From assembly GCF_036013745.1 (NCBI RefSeq), contig NZ_CP107880.1, positions 3,348,001-3,412,000 on the forward strand: DNA of 64,000 nucleotides, written 5' to 3'. The stretch is from Streptomyces sp. NBC_00483 (GTDB lineage Bacteria > Actinomycetota > Actinomycetes > Streptomycetales > Streptomycetaceae). The notes beneath the pieces are model-generated. The model did not search any database. It was not told where the DNA came from and saw only the letters and a program-made list of their open reading frames with translations. Numbering within the stretch: position 1 is the first letter of the stretch; the number at the start of each line of letters is the position of its first letter. The position numbers were made by a program, and so were the translations under genes. Positions 26,102 to 34,521 of the stretch are shown piece after piece.

Positions 26102-28303
26102 TCAGTCCCTCGGCAACCCCAGGATCCGCTCCGCCACCACATTCAACTGCACCTGCGTCGTCCCACCCGCAATCGTCAGGCACCGCGACAACAGGAACCC
26201 GTGGAGCGCCCGCTCTCCCGCCCCCTCGCGGAGCGCCCCCGCCGGGCCGAGGAGTTCGAGGGCCAGTTCCGCGACCTTCTGCTGGTGCGGCGTCTGCACC
26301 AGCTTCCGCACCGACGCACCGGCCCCCGGTTCCTCCCCTGCCACCTGAAGCATGGTCGTACGGAGTCCGATGCAGCCGAGCGCATGCGCCTCCGCCGCGA
26401 GGGCACCGATGCGGGCCCGGTACGCGCCGTCGAGGTCGCCCGACCGTGCGAGCAGCGCCTCCAGGCCCGTGTCGAACGTCAACTGGTCGGCCATGTGCAC
26501 CCGTTCATTGCCGAGCGTGTGCCGGGCGACCCGCCAGCCGTCGTCGACCTCACCGACGACGGCGTCGGCCGGCAGCACCACGTCGTCGAAGTAGACCTCG
26601 TTGAAGAGGGAGTCGCCGGTGATCTCGCGCAGCGGCCGGATGTCGATGCCCTCGGTGTTCTTCATGTCGAGGACGAAGTAGGTGAGGCCCTTGTGCTTGG
26701 GCGCGTCCGGGTTGGTCCGGGCGAGCAGGATGCCGTGGTCCGCCCACTGCGCGGCGCTCGTCCACACCTTCTGCCCGTTGATCCGCCACCGCCCGTCGGG
26801 CATCCGCTCCGCCTTCGTACGCAGCGAGGCGAGGTCGGAGCCCGCGCCCGGCTCCGAGAACAGCTGGCACCACAGCGTCTCGCCGCGCAGGGTCGCCGAG
26901 AGATGGCGGTCGCGCTGCTCCTGGGTGCCGTACGAGATGAGGGAGGGCACGACCCACGTGGCGATGCCGAGGTCGCTGAGCTTCACCCCGGTCGCCTTCA
27001 ACTCCTGCTGCACGGCGAGCTGTTGGACCGGTCCCGCGCCGAGTCCGTACGGGACCGGCAGGTGCGGCGCCGCGTACCCGGTGGGCGCGAGGGCCCGCCG
27101 CGCGGCCTTCGGGTCGAGCCCCCGCGCCCCCTCGATGACACCCCGGGCCGCCTCCCGGTACCCGTCCGCCTCGGCGGGCAGCGCGAACCGCAGCTCGCGG
27201 CGGACGCCGGACTCGGCAAGCCGCACGGCGCGCAGCCGGTGCGCGTCCCCCGCGCCGAGCAGCTGGCGGGCGACGACGGCTCTGCGCAGATAGAGGTGGG
27301 CGTCGTGCTCCCAGGTGAAGCCGATGCCGCCGAGGACCTGGATGCAGTCCTTGGCGCAGGAGTACGCGGCGTCGAGCGCGGTCCCCGCGGCGAGCGCGGC
27401 GACGAGCCCGCGCACGTCCTCGCCGGCGCCGTCACTCCCGCCCTCCCCCTCCCCTTCATCGAGCGCCCTCGCCGCATCCCACGCCAGCGCAGCCGCCTGC
27501 TCCACCCGCACCAACATGTCCGCACACAAGTGCTTGACGCCCTGAAACTGCCCGATCGGCCGCCCGAACTGCTCGCGCACCTTGGCGTGTTCGGCCGCGG
27601 CGTGCAGCGCCCAGGCCGCGGTGCCGCAGGCGTCGGCGGCCAGCAGCACACCCGCCAGGTCGCGCACGAGCGTGCCGTCCACGGCGAGGATCCGGTCGGC
27701 GGGCACGACGGCGCCGGTCGCCGTCACCTCGGCGGTGGGCCGGGTGGGGTCCCCGCTCTCGTGCGCGCGCACGGTGAGGCCGGAGGTCTCGGCGTCGGCG
27801 GCGAACCACACCACGCCGTCGGCGCTCTCCGCCGCGAGGACCAGCAGGTCGGCATCGGCGCCGGTGAGGACGGGTGGCGCCACGCCGTCGAGCACGAGCC
27901 CGTCGGGGCCCGCGACGGCGCTGAGCCCGCCGGGCCCGAACGCGACCGCGCCGATCCGCCCCCCTTCGGCGAGAGCGCCGGTGAGCTCACGCCGCCCCGC
28001 CCTGCGCAGCACTTCGGCGGCGAGCACGCTGCCGACGAACGGCCCGGGCAGCGCCGCGCGCCCCGCCTCCTCCACGACCACCGCGAGATCGAGCAGGGTC
28101 CCGCCCCCGCCGCCGTACGACTCGGGGAGGTGCACCCCGAGGAGGCCCTGACCGGCGAGACCGTCCCAGTAGGAGGGCCGGTGGCCGGGGGCGGCCGGGG
28201 CGTCGAGCAGCTTGCGCACCTCGTCGGGCGGTACGGCGCGCGCGATCCAACCGCGCGCGGCGTCCGCGAGTTCCCGCTGTTCCTGCGTGATGGCGATGCC
28301 CAT
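26102..28303 (-). CDS. Double-headed acyl-CoA dehydrogenase, FadE34-like
   Basis: 733 residues from ATG 28303 (MGIAITQEQREL). Two complete ACAD-like halves are fused. The N-terminal half, about 1-330, has YGGGGGTLLDLAVVVEEAG and ends KDCIQVLGGIGFTWEHDAHLY. The C-terminal half, about 370-733, has CQLFSEPGAGSDLASLRTKAER, GQKVWTSAAQWADHGILLART and the final AGGTTQVQLNVVAERILGLP. Length and fusion match M. tuberculosis FadE34/ChsE3 (711 residues), a steroid side-chain acyl-CoA dehydrogenase encoded next to kstR. FAD enzyme introducing an alpha,beta double bond. A perfect KstR box ends 12 bases upstream of the ATG. Confidence 0.92.
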   Translation of the reverse strand: MGIAITQEQRELADAARGWIARAVPPDEVRKLLDAPAAPGHRPSYWDGLAGQGLLGVHLPESYGGGGGTLLDLAVVVEEAGRAALPGPFVGSVLAAEVLRRAGRRELTGALAEGGRIGAVAFGPGGLSAVAGPDGLVLDGVAPPVLTGADADLLVLAAESADGVVWFAADAETSGLTVRAHESGDPTRPTAEVTATGAVVPADRILAVDGTLVRDLAGVLLAADACGTAAWALHAAAEHAKVREQFGRPIGQFQGVKHLCADMLVRVEQAAALAWDAARALDEGEGEGGSDGAGEDVRGLVAALAAGTALDAAYSCAKDCIQVLGGIGFTWEHDAHLYLRRAVVARQLLGAGDAHRLRAVRLAESGVRRELRFALPAEADGYREAARGVIEGARGLDPKAARRALAPTGYAAPHLPVPYGLGAGPVQQLAVQQELKATGVKLSDLGIATWVVPSLISYGTQEQRDRHLSATLRGETLWCQLFSEPGAGSDLASLRTKAERMPDGRWRINGQKVWTSAAQWADHGILLARTNPDAPKHKGLTYFVLDMKNTEGIDIRPLREITGDSLFNEVYFDDVVLPADAVVGEVDDGWRVARHTLGNERVHMADQLTFDTGLEALLARSGDLDGAYRARIGALAAEAHALGCIGLRTTMLQVAGEEPGAGASVRKLVQTPHQQKVAELALELLGPAGALREGAGERALHGFLLSRCLTIAGGTTQVQLNVVAERILGLPRD

Positions 28304-28314
28304 GCGGCGCACGG

Positions 28315-28328
28315 TAGAACACGTTCCA
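28315..28328. promoter_or_regulatory. KstR box, upstream of FadE34-like gene
   Basis: TAGAACACGTTCCA fits TNNAACNNGTTNNA exactly, 12 bases before the ATG, where bound repressor would block transcription or initiation. Confidence 0.78.
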
Positions 28329-28346
28329 GTAGACCGGAAGACCAAA

Positions 28347-28363
28347 TCTGACACCGGGTCAGA
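28347..28363. promoter_or_regulatory. Degenerate CTGAC-N5-GTCAG palindrome
   Basis: TCTGAC-ACCGG-GTCAGA is a perfect 6-5-6 repeat with the same 15-base core length as the CTGACG-N3-CGTCAG sites. It lies 19 bases beyond the KstR box. The remaining gap to the MFS start at 28595 (292 bases in all from 28304) shows no gene. Confidence 0.55.
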
Positions 28364-28594
28364 AACAGGCGTTCACCGAACGGCGACGTAATGAAGAGGT
28401 AAAGGATTCCGCTCGTACGACGACCGTCGGAATAGTCGCCCCAGCAGACCGGTTCGACATACACACAACCTGCCCGCACCACGACCGCACACCGATCGCA
28501 CAACGCGCGCCCCGAGCCCGGCGGCGCGCGTTCGCCGTCCTCAGCGACACGTCCCAGTATGTGGACCCAGACCGCCTTCCGGAGGCCTTCCTTC

Positions 28595-30328
28595 ATGTCC
28601 CAGCCGACGACTCAAGCCCGCCCGTCAGGCGGCGTCGTCCCCGTCCTCGCCTTCGCCGGCATCACGGTGGCGGTCATGCAGACGCTGCTCGTGCCGGTGA
28701 TCAAGGACCTGCCCGAGCTGCTGAGCACCGCCCCCTCCAACGCGACCTGGGTCATGACCTCGACCCTCCTCGCGGGCGCCGTTTCGACGCCCATCATGGG
28801 CCGCCTCGGCGACCTGGCCGGCAAGCGCCGGATGCTGCTCACCAGCCTCGCCATCATGGTGTTGGGTTCCCTGGTCTGTGGCTTCACGGACAACCTGCTC
28901 GTCATGATCGTGGGCCGCGCGCTCCAGGGCTTCGCCATGGGCGCCATCCCGCTCGGCATCGGCCTGATGCGCGACATGCTGCCGCGCGAGAAGCTCGGCT
29001 CGGCGATGGCCCTGATGTCCTCCTCCATCGGCGTCGGCGGCGGACTCGCCCTCCCGGCGGCCGCGCTCGTCGCCCAGCACGCCGACTGGCACGCGCTGTT
29101 CTTCGGCGCGGCGGGCCTCGGCGTCGTGGCCATGGTGCTCACCGTCTTCTTCGTCCCCGAGAGCCCGCTGCGCGCACAGGGCACCTTCGACGTCGCGGGG
29201 GCCATCGGCCTCACCGTCGGCCTCATCCTCTTCCTCCTGCCCATCACCAAGGGCAGTGACTGGGGCTGGAGCTCGGGCACGACGATCGGCCTGTTCGCCG
29301 CGGCGCTCGTCGTCCTCCTCGCCTGGGGCGCGATGGAGCTGCGTCTGAAGGCCCCGCTGGTCGACCTGCGTACGACGGCCCGCCGCGAGGTCCTGCTCAC
29401 GAACCTCGCGTCGATCATGGTCGGCGTCGCCTTCTACGCGATCTCGCTGGTCCTGCCCCAGCTGCTCCAGCTCCCGAAGGAGACGGGCTACGGCCTCGGC
29501 CAGTCGATGGTCGTCGCGGGCCTGTGCGTGGCACCGCTCGGCCTGACGATGATGCTGATGGCGCCCATCTACGCGCGCCTGTCCGCCGCGTTCGGCCCGA
29601 AGGTCACCCTCCTCCTCGGCCTGCTGATCATCGCGATCGGCTACGGCGCGGGCATCGGCCTGATGAGCGCCCCCTGGCAGACGATCATCATCGCGGTCCT
29701 GGTCGGCGCGGGCATCGGCCTCGCCTACTCCTCGCTGCCCGCGCTGATCATCGGCGCGGTGGACGCGTCCGAGACGGGCGCGGCCAACGGCCTCAACACC
29801 CTGATGCGCTCCATCGGTACGTCGGTGTCCTCCGCGGTCATCGGCATGGTCCTGGCCAACACGGCGAACAACGTCGGCGGCGTCGCCGTCCCGACGATGC
29901 ACGGCTTCCGCGTCTCCTTCCTCATCGCCACGGGCGCGGTCGCGGTCGGCGTGCTGCTCGCCTTCGGCCTGCCGGGCCGCAGCAAGCCGACGGTCCAGCT
30001 GCGCGCCAGCAGCGAGGAGGACGCGATCCTCGAACGCGTGGAGGAGGCCCTCGCCGCCCAGTTCCACGGCCGCGTCCTCGACCCGGCGGGCCTGCCGGTG
30101 CCGCGCGCCAAGGTCACCCTGATCGACCGCCGCGGCCGCCAGGCGGGCTCGGCCCTCACGGACACGGAGGGCGAGTTCGCCCTCGACGTCCCGACGGGCG
30201 GCTCCTACGTCCTCGCGACCACGGCCTCCGGCCACGCCCCGCGCGCCTCGGCCGTCACCCACCACGGCGAGAACCGCCCGGTGCGGGTGGAGCTGGCACT
30301 GGAGTCGCTCGCCGAGACGGTCCGGTAG
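28595..30328 (+). CDS. MFS transporter (DHA2-like) with C-terminal carboxypeptidase-regulatory-like domain
   Basis: 577 residues from ATG 28595, with GGAGG 10 bases upstream. It has about fourteen helices to residue 465, the antiporter loop GRLGDLAGKRRML, and GGLALPAAALVAQHADWHALFF in the middle. After a charged helix (SSEEDAILERVEEALAAQF) comes a 70-residue beta domain: GRVLDPAGLPVPRAKVTLIDRRG, then DTEGEFALDVPTGGSYVLATTASGHAP. This is the pattern of carboxypeptidase D regulatory-like/transthyretin-type domains. The substrate is unknown. The fusion is unusual because that domain would lie on the cytoplasmic side. Confidence 0.92.
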   Translation: MSQPTTQARPSGGVVPVLAFAGITVAVMQTLLVPVIKDLPELLSTAPSNATWVMTSTLLAGAVSTPIMGRLGDLAGKRRMLLTSLAIMVLGSLVCGFTDNLLVMIVGRALQGFAMGAIPLGIGLMRDMLPREKLGSAMALMSSSIGVGGGLALPAAALVAQHADWHALFFGAAGLGVVAMVLTVFFVPESPLRAQGTFDVAGAIGLTVGLILFLLPITKGSDWGWSSGTTIGLFAAALVVLLAWGAMELRLKAPLVDLRTTARREVLLTNLASIMVGVAFYAISLVLPQLLQLPKETGYGLGQSMVVAGLCVAPLGLTMMLMAPIYARLSAAFGPKVTLLLGLLIIAIGYGAGIGLMSAPWQTIIIAVLVGAGIGLAYSSLPALIIGAVDASETGAANGLNTLMRSIGTSVSSAVIGMVLANTANNVGGVAVPTMHGFRVSFLIATGAVAVGVLLAFGLPGRSKPTVQLRASSEEDAILERVEEALAAQFHGRVLDPAGLPVPRAKVTLIDRRGRQAGSALTDTEGEFALDVPTGGSYVLATTASGHAPRASAVTHHGENRPVRVELALESLAETVR

Positions 30329-30356
30329 GCGGTAGTCGGGCTGCGGGAGGCCCTGT

Positions 30357-30403
30357 ACGGAGGAGGCGCGGCACGCTACAGCGTGCCGCGCCTCCTCCGT
30401 TTT
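30357..30403 (+). terminator. Strong intrinsic terminator
   Basis: A 21-bp perfect stem (ACGGAGGAGGCGCGGCACGC and onward) with a two-base loop is followed by TTTT. It ends the MFS gene and, read on the other strand, can also end the peptidase E gene. Confidence 0.9.
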
Positions 30404-30427
30404 CGCCGCCGAGATCTCGTAGCGGCG

Positions 30428-31153
30428 TCAGCTCCCCACGTCGAACTTCGCCTCCACACCCATCAGTTCGGACACGTCCGACCCCACCGCCAGTTCCTCC
30501 GGAGCGGCCCCCCGCCGGAACAGCCGCGCCGCATACGCACCCTCCACGGACGCACGCGCACCCGCGACCCGCAGCCACGACCCCTCCCGCAGCCCGAGCA
30601 CCGGTACGTCGTTCTCCTCCAGGAACTCGGTGAGGCGCTGCTCGCGGGTCTCGCCCTTGTGGGTGGAGGACGGGTCCGGGTCCAGGTAGTGCGGGTTGAT
30701 CTGGAACGGGACCAGGCCCAGCGTCTCGAAGGACGGGGGCTGCACGATCGGCATGTCGTTGGTCGTACGGAGGGTGGGCGCGGCCATGTTGGTGCCGGCG
30801 CTGGCACCCATATACGGCAGGCCCGCGCGGACCGCCTTCGTCACCGCGTCCCGCAGCCCGGTGCGGTACAGCGCGCTCAGCAGCCGGAACGAGTTGCCGC
30901 CACCGATGAACACCGCGTCCGCCGCCGCCAGTTGGGCCAGCGGATCGCCGCCCTCGTGGACGCCATGGACAGAGATCCCCGCACCCTCCAGCGCGCCGCG
31001 CACCTTCGCCGTGTACGCGTCGTGGTCGGCGAGCGCGTACGGCACGAACGCGAGGCGGGCGTTCGGCGGCAGGAAGCCGGTCACGGTGTCGAGCGCGTGC
31101 TCCAGGTAACCCCGGCCGTGCTGGGTGGAATTGGAGAGCAGCAGAAGGTTCAC
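30428..31153 (-). CDS. pepE: Peptidase E (alpha-aspartyl dipeptidase)
   Basis: 241 residues from GTG 31153 (VNLLLLSNSTQHGRGYLEH). Family S51: the nucleophile Ser is in YMGASAGTNMAAPT, preceded by FIGGGNSFRLL; the downstream stretch QINPHYLDPDPSSTHKGETREQRLTEFLE contains the catalytic His and Glu region. The enzyme hydrolyses dipeptides with N-terminal aspartate in the cytoplasm. Normal length (E. coli PepE is 229). It has its own transcript; the 69-base gap to the IclR gene carries CTGTGCAT written twice (direct repeat AATCAACA-AGCTGTGCAT / AATCAACAGGCTGTGCAT). Confidence 0.92.
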   Translation of the reverse strand: MNLLLLSNSTQHGRGYLEHALDTVTGFLPPNARLAFVPYALADHDAYTAKVRGALEGAGISVHGVHEGGDPLAQLAAADAVFIGGGNSFRLLSALYRTGLRDAVTKAVRAGLPYMGASAGTNMAAPTLRTTNDMPIVQPPSFETLGLVPFQINPHYLDPDPSSTHKGETREQRLTEFLEENDVPVLGLREGSWLRVAGARASVEGAYAARLFRRGAAPEELAVGSDVSELMGVEAKFDVGS

Positions 31154-31222
31154 GACGGGGTCGCTCCGATCAACGTAATCAACAAGCTGTGCATGACGTA
31201 ATCAACAGGCTGTGCATAAAGG

Positions 31223-32044
31223 TCAGTTGGTGGCGGGCCGGCCGCGGCGGGTGCGCTGGGGCGGATGCGTGAGCCTGCGCTCAAGGAGGTGCGCCGCCTT
31301 GCGCAGTGCGTCGAGGCGGTCCTCCGGCCCGTCCGGGAAGCTCTCCTTCGCGCCGCCGAGGCTGAGGCTCCCGTACGGTTCGCGGCCGAGGAAGACGGGC
31401 ACGGCGACCGTGCCGATCCCGGCGTCGTACTCGCCGACCGTCCACGCGTAGCCCCGGGCCCTGACCTGGAGGAACTCCCGCTCCAGCTCGTCCGCGTCGG
31501 TCACCGTGCGCTCGGTGAAGCGGGCCATGGGGCGGCCGCGGAACAGCCGGTGGCGTTGATCGTCGGGCAGGAACGCGTAGTACGACTTGCTCGTCGCGCC
31601 CGCGTGCGCCGGGTACAGCTCGCCGACCAGCGGGTAGTAGCGCAGCGGCCCCGACTCCCCCTCGACCGCCGCGACGCACCGCATGTGGAAGCTGTCGGGC
31701 AGGCAGAACAGGACCGTGTCGCCGGTCGCCGCCCGCAGTTCCTCCAACACCGGCCCCGCCAGCAGCTCCAGCGAGCCCGAACGCTCCCAGAGCCGGCCTA
31801 GCCGCAGCACCGCGGGCCCGATCCGGTAGCGCCGCGTCACGGGGTCCGAGACCAGAAAGCCGCGCCCGGCCAGCGTCGAGAGCAGCCGCTGTGCGACCGA
31901 CGTGTCCCAGCCGAACTCGGCGGCGACCTCCGTCACGCCCCAGTCGGGCCGTGTCCGCTCGAACGCGAGCAGCACGAGGAGGGCCCGGTCGACGGTCTGC
32001 AAGGCGCCGGCCGGGGTCTTCCGGTCGAGCGGGATCTCCGGCAC
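31223..32044 (-). CDS. IclR-family regulator
   Basis: 273 residues from ATG-equivalent start at 32044 (MPEIPLDRKTPAGALQTVDRAL). The winged HTH is in residues 15-75 (VTEVAAEFGWDTSVAQRLLSTLAGRGFL) and the GAF-like effector domain from 95 (GDTVLFCLPDSFHMRCVAAVEG; AHAGATSKSYYAFLP; GIGTVAVPVFLGREPYGSLSLGGAKE). It is divergent from the DUF1177-permease-M20 operon across 151 bases. That gap is relatively AT-rich and contains TTGCAAATAA and the palindrome TTGCGGGCAA (32089-32098), which are candidate operator halves. Control of the divergent catabolic operon is inferred. Confidence 0.92.
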   Translation of the reverse strand: MPEIPLDRKTPAGALQTVDRALLVLLAFERTRPDWGVTEVAAEFGWDTSVAQRLLSTLAGRGFLVSDPVTRRYRIGPAVLRLGRLWERSGSLELLAGPVLEELRAATGDTVLFCLPDSFHMRCVAAVEGESGPLRYYPLVGELYPAHAGATSKSYYAFLPDDQRHRLFRGRPMARFTERTVTDADELEREFLQVRARGYAWTVGEYDAGIGTVAVPVFLGREPYGSLSLGGAKESFPDGPEDRLDALRKAAHLLERRLTHPPQRTRRGRPATN

Positions 32045-32195
32045 GCCATCTCACCATCCAGACCTGTATTGCAAATAACGGGAAATGCTTGCGGGCAACG
32101 CTATCCGATCCGGAATCTGCTGTCAGTACCGGTGGAAATCGCGACCGGGCGCAGCGCGGTGAGCGCGGCGCAGTGAGCAGTGAGAGGGACTCCGC

Positions 32196-33155
32196 ATGCT
32201 GAAGTACGTCCTCGATGTCGTCGATCTGCTGGACGACCCTGACGCCGACGGCAAGCGCGCCGTCGCGTATCTCGACTCGGTCGCGGGCCCGGAGGGCTCG
32301 GGCGCCGAGATCACCACCGTCGAAGGCGAGCGCGGGTCCACCGACTTCGTCCTCGTCCGCATCCCGGGCGCCAAGGGCCGCACCGGCGGCGGCGACGCCC
32401 GCACGCTCGGCGTCGTCGGCCGTCTCGGTGGGGTCGGTGCCCGGCCCGAGATGACCGGCCTGGTCTCCGACGCGGACGGCGCCGCCGCCGCGCTCTCCAC
32501 CGCCGCGAAGCTCCTCGACATGCGCCGCCGCGGCGACGTACTCGACGGGGATGTGGTGATCGCCACCCACATCTGCCCGGACGCACCGACCGCGCCGCAC
32601 GACCCGGTCCCGTTCATGGACTCGCCCGTCGACATCGCCACGATGAACCGCCACGAGGTGACCGCCGACATGGAGGCCGTGCTCTCCATCGACACCACCA
32701 AGGGCAACCGCATCATCAACCACAAGGGCCTCGCCCTGTCCCCCACCGTCAAGGAGGGGTGGGTGCTGCGGGTGAGCGAGGAGCTGGGCGAGCTGCTCGC
32801 CGTCGTCACGGGTGAGCCGTTGGTCACTTATCCAGTGACAACGCAGGACATAACGCCATACGGTAACGGCGTCCACCACATCAACTCGATCCTCCAGCCG
32901 GCCACGGCGACCGCCGCCCCGGTCGTCGGCCTCGCGGTCACCTCGGCCGCCGCGGTCCCCGGCTGCCAGACCGGTGCCAGCCACGAGACCGACATCGCGG
33001 CCGCGGCCCGGTTCGCCGTCGAGGCCGCGAAGGCGTACGGGGGCGGGCGCGTCGACTTCCACGACGCCGCGGAGTTCGACGCCCTCGTGAGCCGCTACGG
33101 CCCGCTCACCCACCTGCAGACCCTCGGCAACGCAAACGCACCTACGGAGTCGTGA
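32196..33155 (+). CDS. DUF1177 domain protein
   Basis: 319 residues from ATG 32196, preceded by GAGAGGGA. It covers the whole DUF1177 family length. Conserved stretches include VLDVVDLLDDPDADG, DVVIATHICPDAPT, FMDSPVDIATMNRHEV, VLSIDTTKGNRIINHKG and ITPYGNGVHHINSILQPA. The Asp/His-rich motifs suggest a metal-dependent hydrolase like M20/AroM-type relatives, but no activity is established to my knowledge. It is the first gene of an operon with the permease (4-base gap) and the M20 hydrolase, so a role in use of an imported amide or cyclic compound is likely. Confidence 0.88.
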   Translation: MLKYVLDVVDLLDDPDADGKRAVAYLDSVAGPEGSGAEITTVEGERGSTDFVLVRIPGAKGRTGGGDARTLGVVGRLGGVGARPEMTGLVSDADGAAAALSTAAKLLDMRRRGDVLDGDVVIATHICPDAPTAPHDPVPFMDSPVDIATMNRHEVTADMEAVLSIDTTKGNRIINHKGLALSPTVKEGWVLRVSEELGELLAVVTGEPLVTYPVTTQDITPYGNGVHHINSILQPATATAAPVVGLAVTSAAAVPGCQTGASHETDIAAAARFAVEAAKAYGGGRVDFHDAAEFDALVSRYGPLTHLQTLGNANAPTES

Positions 33156-33159
33156 CGCC

Positions 33160-34521
33160 ATGGCCACCACCAAGAAGAGCGTGGGCAGCGACGACTACGC
33201 GCTGTCCAGAGTCCCGAAGGACAAGCGGCTCGGCTTCTGGACGATGCTGCTCCAGTGGCTCGCCCAGTCCGGCTCCATCTCGCAGTTCACCCTGGGCGCC
33301 ACGATCGGCGTCGGCATGACCTTCGGGGACGCCTTCCTCGCCTTCACGCTCGGCGCGGTCATCCTCGAGATCGTCATCTTCCTGATCGGCATGGCGGGCA
33401 TGCGCGAGGGCCTCGCGACGCCGCTCCTGACCCGCTGGGTCGGCTTCGGCCGCAACGGTTCGGCGCTGGTCAGCTTCGTCATCGCGGTCAGCCTCGTCGG
33501 CTGGTTCGGCGTCCAGAACACGATCTTCGGCGACAGCGTCTCGTCACTGGTCGGCGGCCCGTCATGGCTGTGGTGCATCGTCGCGGGCCTCGCCATCACC
33601 GTCCTGGTGATCTTCGGCTTCCGCTACATGGCGGTCATGGCGAAGATCGTCACGCCCCTCTTCTTCGCCATGGTCGCCTGGTCCGTCGTCGACGCACTCT
33701 CCGACCACTCCATCGGCGACCTCATCAGCTCCCCGCCGCCCGGCCAGGCCATCCCGCTCTCGGTCGCCGCGACCGCCATCGCGGGCGGCTACATGACCGG
33801 CGCGATCGTCTCCCCGGAGATGACCCGCTACAACAAGAAGGGCGCGCACGTCTTTCTCCAGTCGGCGTCCTCGATGATTCTCTCCGAGTACATCGTGGGC
33901 CTGACCGGCGTCCTGCTCGGCCACATGGTCAAGAGCGACCAGGTCTCGCAGATCGTGCTCTCCACGTCCGGCGTCTTCGGCGTCCTCGTCGTCCTGATGT
34001 CGACCGCGAAGATCAACGACTGGAACCTGTACGGCTCCTCGCTCGGCGTCGTCAACTTCTTCCAGGTCGTCTTCAAGAAGCGCCTGCACCGCGGCGCGGT
34101 CACCATCGCCCTCGGCGTAGCGGGAACGGCCCTCTCCGCAGTGGGCATCATGACCCACTTCACCGAGTTCCTCTCGGTCCTCGGCGTGGCCATCCCGCCC
34201 ATCGGCGGCATCGTCGTCGCCGAGTACTGGGTCGTCCGCACGATGCGCAAGCCGCTCGACGAGACCCGCGAGGCCGGCACCCTCCCCGCCACCTCCCCCA
34301 CCTGGGTCCCCGCATCCCTGGTCATCTGGGCCGCGGCCTTCTGCGTCGGCAAGTTCTACGACGGCGGCATCCCGGCCCTGAACTCCCTGGCCACCGCGTT
34401 CGTCCTCTACACCGTGCTCGGGCTGCTCGGCTGGATCAGGACGTACGGCACCACGACCCTGACCGACGACGAGGAAACGCACCCCGCCGCGGCCGAACAC
34501 ACCCCCGTAGGAGCGGCATGA
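33160..34521 (+). CDS. NCS1-family permease (CodB-like)
   Basis: 453 residues from ATG 33160, four bases after the DUF1177 gene. Twelve helices. NCS1 features are QWLAQSGSISQFTLGATIGVGMTF in helix 1, WFGVQNTIFGDSV in the centre (the substrate-proximal helix), and GGYMTGAIVSPEMTRYNKK. The closest functional group is cytosine/purine/hydantoin permeases working with H+ or Na+. The stop overlaps the start of the M20 gene (ATGA). Given the neighbours, the cargo may be a nucleobase- or hydantoin-like amide. Confidence 0.9.
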   Translation: MATTKKSVGSDDYALSRVPKDKRLGFWTMLLQWLAQSGSISQFTLGATIGVGMTFGDAFLAFTLGAVILEIVIFLIGMAGMREGLATPLLTRWVGFGRNGSALVSFVIAVSLVGWFGVQNTIFGDSVSSLVGGPSWLWCIVAGLAITVLVIFGFRYMAVMAKIVTPLFFAMVAWSVVDALSDHSIGDLISSPPPGQAIPLSVAATAIAGGYMTGAIVSPEMTRYNKKGAHVFLQSASSMILSEYIVGLTGVLLGHMVKSDQVSQIVLSTSGVFGVLVVLMSTAKINDWNLYGSSLGVVNFFQVVFKKRLHRGAVTIALGVAGTALSAVGIMTHFTEFLSVLGVAIPPIGGIVVAEYWVVRTMRKPLDETREAGTLPATSPTWVPASLVIWAAAFCVGKFYDGGIPALNSLATAFVLYTVLGLLGWIRTYGTTTLTDDEETHPAAAEHTPVGAA

